From: Proteromonas lacertae
Taxonomy: Eukaryota; Sar; Bigyra; Opalinata; Proteromonadidae
DNA: 64,000 nt
Assembly: GCA_002245135.1 (NCBI GenBank)
Contig: NGBS01000871.1
Coordinates: 372,001-436,000 of the forward strand
Direction of reading: 5' to 3'
Shown here: positions 57,698 through 64,000 of the stretch, in pieces
Position numbering within the stretch: the stretch's first letter is position 1
Layout: each line of letters begins with the position of its first letter
Notes under the pieces: generated by a model
Database searches by the model: none
What the model was told of the DNA's origin: nothing
The model's input: the letters and a program-made list of their open reading frames with translations, nothing else
Program-made: the position numbers and the translations under genes

Positions 57698-58843
57698 ATG
57701 ACTCAAGGAATGTTATTTGCTATGCCTCTCATAGTTATCAATATGGGAGGTGAAATGACCTATATTTTGGAACAACGTCTTCGAGCACAAAAGATATCAC
57801 CAGATAAGAGCACAAAAGGTATATTGTTGATATAATAATCACATGTAGTTCTTGCTGATGTTGTAAAAGCAATGTACAATGAAAAATTCATGAACGAATT
57901 GTTTAAACCACAAACTGTTTATTCCAATCACAGTACAAGACAAATATTCAGTAGATTAGCTCATTCATCAATAATGCGTTTAAATACTGCAAGTATGGAA
58001 AAATTGTACGATTTAATGACAATGGGTTTTAAATATCAGTTATTAACAATCCCTCATCCACGACATTTATTAGATGTGACAATCAACCACATGAACACCA
58101 TAATGAACATCATAAAAGGTGAAGCAAAAATCGTATCAGTGGTAGAAGCAAGCAAACAAAGATTCATCAAGTTGTACAATGATTTCACAGATGGAGATTT
58201 TTATATGTTAAAGCATGTATTATGCAGATTCTTCCAAGGAAGAAGAGTTAAAGTATCTCTATTCTTACAAGATCATATCCAAAATCTTGACGGTTCTATC
58301 ATATTAGACGCAAGTGGACAATTACCAAAAGGTACTGATGTTCCTGGAACAATTCGTCATTTTACTGCTGATGGTAAATCCAATGGAACTTCAACAATTC
58401 AAATTATCGATTCTGAAAAAGTTCAACCCTATAAGAACTTAACTACCACATTAGGAGGTAATTTATATTCTAAAGAAAGAAAACCAGCAGCAGCTGATAA
58501 ATCTAAAGGAGAAATGAAATTGAAAAAACCAACTGAACCTGTTGAAGAACCAACCATTATATCTGAATCAGGTAAAGCTGAAATGAATTTATTGGCTGAT
58601 CTGATTGGTACAAAAGATGCAGCTGGTGATAAAGTGCATATCGACTTATTCGCAGCTAAAGATCCCTATGGAACAAAAGGTGGAACTGATAGAACAGCTG
58701 ATATTATCTTAATTGATACAGCTGAAGGTAAAAAAGCTGCTTGTAAGGAGTTAGAAAAGTTATATGGTATGAATATCGAAGAAACTTACGATGAGAAGGT
58801 TGATGATGATGATTTATTGGCTTTGATGGATTCTGCGAAGTAA
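57698..58843 (+). CDS. OSCP1: OSCP1 / NOR1 homologue, 371 aa
   Basis: There are two exons, 57698-57818 and 57849-58843; the 30-nt intron splits a Val codon. The N-terminus shows the family hallmarks INMGGEM-x-YILEQRL-x-AQ and then FMNELFKPQ, RLAHSSIMRLN, and S-M-x-K-L-Y-D-L-M-T-M-x-F-K-Y-Q. DFTDGDFYMLKHVLCRFFQGRRVKVSLFL is the central block and GTDVPGTIRHF follows it. The Lys/Ala-rich linker around residues 235-260 is variable, and the C-terminus closes with DDDLLALMDS as in other members. OSCP1 is conserved in ciliated eukaryotes and has been linked to ciliary and Golgi/centrosome localisation in animals; its biochemical activity is unsettled. Its presence supports a flagellated organism. 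A TGTTTGTT follows the stop by 53 nt. Confidence 0.95.
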
Positions 58844-58895
58844 AATATGTATAACTAATAAGATTATGCTTTTATTCATTTTACAGAAGATTTTT

Positions 58896-58903
58896 TGTTT
58901 GTT
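58896..58903 (+). terminator. TGTTTGTT downstream element (candidate poly(A) signal)
   Basis: An exact TGTTTGTT within a T-rich tract 53 nt past the OSCP1 stop, 57 bp before the next start codon. It is the same octamer as after the WIF/EEP gene. A role in mRNA 3'-end formation is inferred. Confidence 0.3.
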
Positions 58904-58959
58904 TTTACATAAAATGATGTAAAAAGTACCATTTTTATGTAATTACGTTTTTATTCAAA

Positions 58960-61900
58960 ATGAGCAATTTAAATGGGAAAATTAAAGTTAAAATTCATCT
59001 TAACAGCGAATTATATGTACATGAAGTGGATAAAAATATAACAGGGAGTGATCTTTCTGCATTTATATGTGTATAAACCTATTTATTTATCTATAGAGAA
59101 TTTTTAATGCTACTAAAATAATAGCAACATGTGAACAACAAAGCATTCCAAATAGTTCACTGTATGATTATTATCATAAGAATGAGTTGGATATTTATGT
59201 TAGTGTATTACATTCATACAATCAACAATATTTAAATCAACAACAGTATTTTAATCCAATGCAACAACGAAATTTACAGTATCAGCCACCACCACCGTTG
59301 CAACATCCCCAACCACCAAAAACAGACTCGCAGCAACAAATTTTATATCAACAAAACTATCCACCAACACTTCAACAACAACTAATTAAAAGTCACACTC
59401 AACCTCAACCTCAATTATATACTCCACAACAACAAGCTGTTCAGATGCAGAGGCAAAGTTCATTTCAAACTAATCAATATCAACAACAACATTTTAATCA
59501 AGAAGTATCTCCTCCACTTCCTCCACCTCCACCTCCACCTCCGCCTCCTCTACAACAACCTCCACCTCAAATGCAAAGACAAAATTCCTATCAAACAAAT
59601 CAATGTCAACAACAATATTATCAACAACCTGTAACAAATTCGCAATTAGCTTCTGTTGCTCCTCCTCCTCCTCCTCCTCCTCCTCCTCCTCCTCCACCAC
59701 CACCACCACCACCACCACCACCACCACCACCACCACCACCACCACCACCACCAATTCAGCAACAACCACAAATACCACCACAACATATATATTCTCAAAC
59801 TGAACCACAACCTCACCTATTACAACAGATAGAAAGACAGAATGTATTTCAAAGAATTCAATATCAACAACAATGTCAACATTATTCTCCACAAACACTT
59901 CAGCCTCAACCACAGATGCAAAAACAAAATTCCTTACAAGGAAATATATTTCAGCAATATCCACAGAATATACATCAATCACACTACCAGCAACAACAGC
60001 AACTGCAACAAAATCTACAACAACTAAATATCAATAAACAGATAGATCAACATCCTCCACCTCCTCCACCTCCAAATCAACCACAACAATTACAACAACT
60101 TCCAATAATAGAATCTCCAACATCTGAAGACTATTTACACATTCTCGTTGAAGATAGTAAAACTAATGAAGTATTTGCTTTGCCAATTGATAATAATGAC
60201 ATTGAAATATGTATAGATAAAGAATATACAAAATCCTTACCATCATCATTAATTTATGGAATTAATAAAGCCGTAAAATTCAAATTAGGAAAAGATGGAA
60301 AAGTATATAAATTACCATTTGTAGATAAAGGTAGTAAATGCTTTTATTTTTATGAATTAATTGGATATAAAGGAAAGAATATATCATTTGATGATGATGA
60401 AGTTGTTTTTCCCTGTAATAATAATAGATTATTAGTTCATAGTGATAATCCAGTATTAAAAATAACAATAGATAATGAATCTAAAGAAATCCAACCAAAT
60501 CGATTCATGCCCAGACAAAAGCAACATCATAAGTATTTTGAATGGAAAGATAGTTATATTTCAAAAATATTTAGTAATATGATTATTTACAAAGATATTC
60601 CTGTGTTAATATCATCTCCAAAGTCTACTTTAAAGTCATCATTGGTTATTCAAGGGTGTAAAGTCTATCATTTACCATATACTCATTATTATTGTACAAG
60701 TGACTGTAGTGAAGAGGAATTTTTAAATGAATGTTTTTATGATGCATTTTTGAAAGGAAAAGTATTGGTATTAGATAATTTTCACTATTTACCAACAAAT
60801 ATATTAAATGTAATATATCACTGTATTATTTCAAATAGAAAGTCTTTCTATTCAGAAGATGAAAAAGTAGTTGAAAAACATAATGATTTCAGATTGATAT
60901 GTATTGTAGATAGTGAAGAGAATAGTTATTTATATGGCCATGCTATTTATCAGTTGTTCCATATAGAAACAAACTTAATGGATGATTATAAAATAATAAT
61001 ATCAAATATATTAACTAAAACATATAATATTAAAGATAATGGTTTGATAGACGATATTAATAGCAGATATAATGAAGAGAATAACATAAAGGATAATTCT
61101 TTAACTATGAATCAATGTTTCATTATAGGTAAATATTTATCTGAAGGAAGTGAAACTAAAAGAGATGATATCTACAGATTAGTGTTTGATAATAGTATGT
61201 TAATTCCACCAAATGATGTAGAAATTCCCAAATGTAATACAATAATGGAATTTGATAATAAAATCTGGAAAATGTTTTATTATACTATGAAAATGTATTT
61301 AAAATATACATATCCAGTAATTATAGTTGGTAAAAGTAATGAAATCATATACAAATATTTGAATGGATTTATTAATAGTGATAATAATAATAATAAATAT
61401 GAATATATTCATTGTGCTTTCCAGTACAACAGTGATGAATATTTTGACAAAAACAATGGTTTTATAGAAAAGGGAATTGAAAATGGTAAAACCGTTGTGT
61501 TAGAATCTATTGAATCTATTCCATATTACACATTACATCATTTGTATCGTTTAATTGATAATTTAGGTGATAGTTCATATCTTAAGAATATATCAAATTT
61601 GAATAGTGATTTTAGATTGATTTTAACAACAGCATCAAATGTGAATCTCATTCCCCAAAAACTGATGAGAAAATGTCAAGTAGTAACAATTCCAGAAGAA
61701 GGTAAAGATGGAGATATTAATCCTGAAAAGATTAATAGAGAAGAATTAAAAGTTACATTCGTAGAAAAACATCCAGAAATGAGAAACGATGAAGAAAATA
61801 AAGTATTAAGAAAAGAAGTATCTGATGAAATTTACAACAATTTACTTTATAATAGATCTGTTACATTGTTTGGTGAAAAGAATAGTGGAAAATCAAATAT

Positions 61901-64000
61901 AGCTGTTAATACTTTGGCAGATATCGGAAGAAATATCAATTCAATCAGTTTATTTATTAACCCAAATACTTCAATTAAAGAATTATGTGGATATTATGAT
62001 AATGATAATGGTGTTTTCTGTTATGGAAAGTTACTAAAAGCAATTATGAATGGTTATGTTGTAATTATTGAAAATACTCATTTATTGGATAGGAATGTTT
62101 TATTAGTATTGAATATATTATCAAATCCAGAAATTAAATCATTTAAATATTATGATAAAGACATTTTAGTAAACGATGGATTTAGATTATTGTTTCTATA
62201 TACAACATCAACAACAATTGAAAATAATAAAGAGATTATTCAACTAAGTAATATTATATCTCCATATACAAAATATATTTATCTTCCATCATTTTCTGAT
62301 GAAGAAAAAGAACAAATATTAAATGAATACAAAGTCTTATATGATAATGAATTATTTTCAATGACTCAGATTTATTATTTGACAGAAATTAAGAAAGAAT
62401 TGAAAATTAAAGATGAAGAATTCCCACTTTTAGTATCACTGTTTCTACCTGAAGAGAAAATTAGTATTTTGGGGAATATTTACAATAATAAAGAAAGAAT
62501 TGAAAGATTTTTGAGTGAGAAAGTTAAAATAGAAAAATCATATTTAGTTAAAGAAGGATTTAAAGTGAGTGTAGATGATGATGAAATGAAATATTCAAAA
62601 GATATTGAATATTTGGAAGTATTATTTCGATTAAAGATAGTCGATAAAGTGAAGAAACCAACATTGATTTGCTATAATGATATATCTCAAGTGTATACTG
62701 TCAATGATAGCATTTTGTTAGATATGAATTATCCATTTAATAAAGAAGAATTATTTGGTAAAAGTGAGTATAAAACAAAATATGAATTAATAAATATGAA
62801 AATGGATGATGAAAATGAATTTAATGAAATGATTAATAATGTAGTTGATAATAGTAAAAATGAAAAAGATAGAATATTCTTTTATAATTCAGGATATATA
62901 ACATCTAGTTTGTGTAATTTCAAACCTATAGTAATGAATGATATTGATTTCATAACTAATAATTGCATTAATGAGTTTATTGGATTATTACATTATTCAG
63001 AAGGTAGTATTTTAACAAATGGTACTTGTTCTATAGCTATAACTGAAGAATTGACTGAAAGTTATGAAACTAAGAATGATCGTTCAAAAGCATATTACAA
63101 TAAAAAGTATATGTTGACTGGAACAATTCAAAAAGAAAGACTATTTGGTTATGAATTGAAAGATAAATTTCTACATATTTATTCTAATCATAGTAATAGT
63201 TATTACAATAATATGAATATGCTTTATAAAGATTGTTTTATAAAGGAAGGAACATTAGTTGGATTTATTCATTATGTTATATCAAATGAAGAAGAAAGAA
63301 AATTCTTTGAAGATTATCTACATTTAGAAGAATTGTTGGATAAAAAGAAATGTAAAATGTTATTAAAAATACATTTCAATAATGATTTAGTAGAATTATT
63401 TAAGAGTGTACATTTCCAAGAATCTTTCTATTTTGCATCATCAACAGTGAAAATGATGGTTTCATTACTAATATCAATAAGTAAATCTACTCCATTAATA
63501 ATGGAAGGATCTTTTGGAATAGGGAAAACTTTATTAACTGATTTGATACTTAAGTCATTGAATAAGAAGTATGAATTTATTACAATCAATGAATCAACAG
63601 ATACAAAAGAGATTATAATGAATTATAAAAGAATAATCGATAAATATATGAAAGAAGAGGAAGTTGATGGTGATGATGATGATAGTGATAGTAATGATGA
63701 TAGAATTACTGAATTGTTTATTGTAATTGATGGTATAAATGATTCAATATCAACTGCCACTTTTCTATTAATAACACAATTGTTTAATAGATGTATTACA
63801 TTTAAAGGATTTGAAACAATTAGAATACCAGATTATTTGAAAGTAAATAATATACTGATATGTGATTCAAACTATAATATGAATAATAGTTATAACAAAT
63901 CGAAGATTACTCAAAGCATTAAGAATTTTGCTATCATGAATCACATCTTGTATTATGGAGATATAGGAATAAAAGAAAAGGAAATAATTGAGATATTTAA
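58960..64000 (+). CDS. Giant tandem AAA+ protein with Pro/Gln-rich linker, 3' partial (midasin/RNF213-like)
   Basis: Exons are 58960-59070 and 59097 to beyond the window end (at least 1670 residues), with a 26-nt intron GTATAAAC...CTATAG. The first 75 residues alternate short beta strands and could form a ubiquitin-like fold. Residues of about 80-380 are Gln/Pro-rich, with 31 consecutive prolines. Repeated ATPase-type units follow. Two early ones keep Walker B-like strands (VLVLDNFHYLP at about 60760, TVVLESIESIP at about 61494) but have broken Walker A loops. The next two have intact ones, GEKNSGKS (about 61874) with VVIIENTHLL (about 62060), and EGSFGIGKT (about 63505) with LFIVIDGIND (about 63718). 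The architecture fits the dynein-related AAA+ group (midasin, RNF213). No MIDAS or RING domain is in the visible part, so the subfamily stays open. Confidence 0.8.
59661..59753 (+). repeat. CCT/CCA trinucleotide repeat (31-Pro run)
   Basis: An in-frame block of CCT codons changes abruptly to CCA codons, 31 proline codons in all. It lies inside the Gln/Pro-rich linker of the AAA+ gene. The switch from pure CCT to pure CCA suggests two separate repeat expansions. Shorter Pro runs flank it (about 59285, 59510-59550 and 60055-60070). Confidence 0.92.

Noticed and set aside
59494-59982. Minus-strand Val/Glu-rich 162-aa ORF.
   Set aside because: It is the reverse complement of the Pro/Gln repeat region of the AAA+ gene; it lacks independent support.
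1-64000. tRNA, rRNA, CRISPR arrays, transposons or viral insertions.
   Set aside because: I scanned for A/B box pairs, rRNA-like GC-rich blocks, terminal repeats, and integrase or reverse-transcriptase motifs and saw none; absence by eye is not proof.
1-64000. A ciliate with reassigned TAA/TAG as the source organism, because of tiny introns.
   Set aside because: TAA and TAG both end genes at the expected C-termini (for example OSCP1, PA28, Vps39-like, SEC-C), so they are true stops.

Overview
This window is AT-rich nuclear DNA from a unicellular eukaryote that almost certainly builds cilia or flagella. It carries 16 gene models (14 complete, plus one 97-codon gene whose 3' end is ambiguous, counted with the complete ones below, and two cut by the window edges). 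Genes are split by very short introns, mostly 26-52 nt, that start GTAT (occasionally GTAA) and end TAG. I traced the splice sites by hand and every reading frame closes. Intergenic gaps are often only 80-200 bp. All 15 visible stops are TAA or TAG. Cilium- or centrosome-linked candidates are OSCP1, a Sfi1-like W-repeat protein and an armadillo-ankyrin protein, with a four-domain voltage-gated channel nearby. A stramenopile, perhaps near Opalinata (Blastocystis/Proteromonas relatives), is my best guess. It rests on the roughly 30-nt introns and on the G-x-F-x-L ... W-x-I-T-F repeat family of the first giant protein. A marker-gene phylogeny would be needed to settle this.

Layout. 3-12899 (+): C-terminal 4.3k residues of a giant FN3/beta-repeat protein. 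13113-13993 (-): PA28-type proteasome activator. 13994-14742: 750-bp spacer with two small perfect hairpins. 14743-16496 (+): charged coiled-coil protein. 16669-18192 (+): divergent Hsp70 without a lid. 18336-24309 (+): 18-exon protein combining a C2H2 finger, Sfi1-like W repeats, coiled coil and a jacalin-like domain. 24518-30176 (+): four-domain voltage-gated cation channel. 30289-31480 (+): small membrane protein and an overlapping or alternatively spliced downstream gene. 31565-43614 (-): 4006-residue type I surface protein with PA14, putative-Ig and CCP-like modules. 44046-45704 (-): NAD kinase. 45828-51835 (-): armadillo/ankyrin protein. 51935-52645 (+): multi-pass protein ending in a SEC-C zinc motif. 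52779-54309 (+): secreted, probably GPI-anchored protein with a WIF-like domain and a degenerate endonuclease/phosphatase fold. 54651-57619 (-): Vps39/TRAP1-type tethering subunit. 57698-58843 (+): OSCP1. 58960-64000 (+): N-terminal part of a giant tandem AAA+ (midasin/RNF213-like) protein.

There is no operon logic. Two close divergent pairs (51835/51935 and 57619/57698) probably share bidirectional promoters. The most unusual gene is the WIF plus pseudo-EEP protein: the WIF fold is known mainly from animal Wnt-pathway proteins (RYK, WIF1, Shifted).
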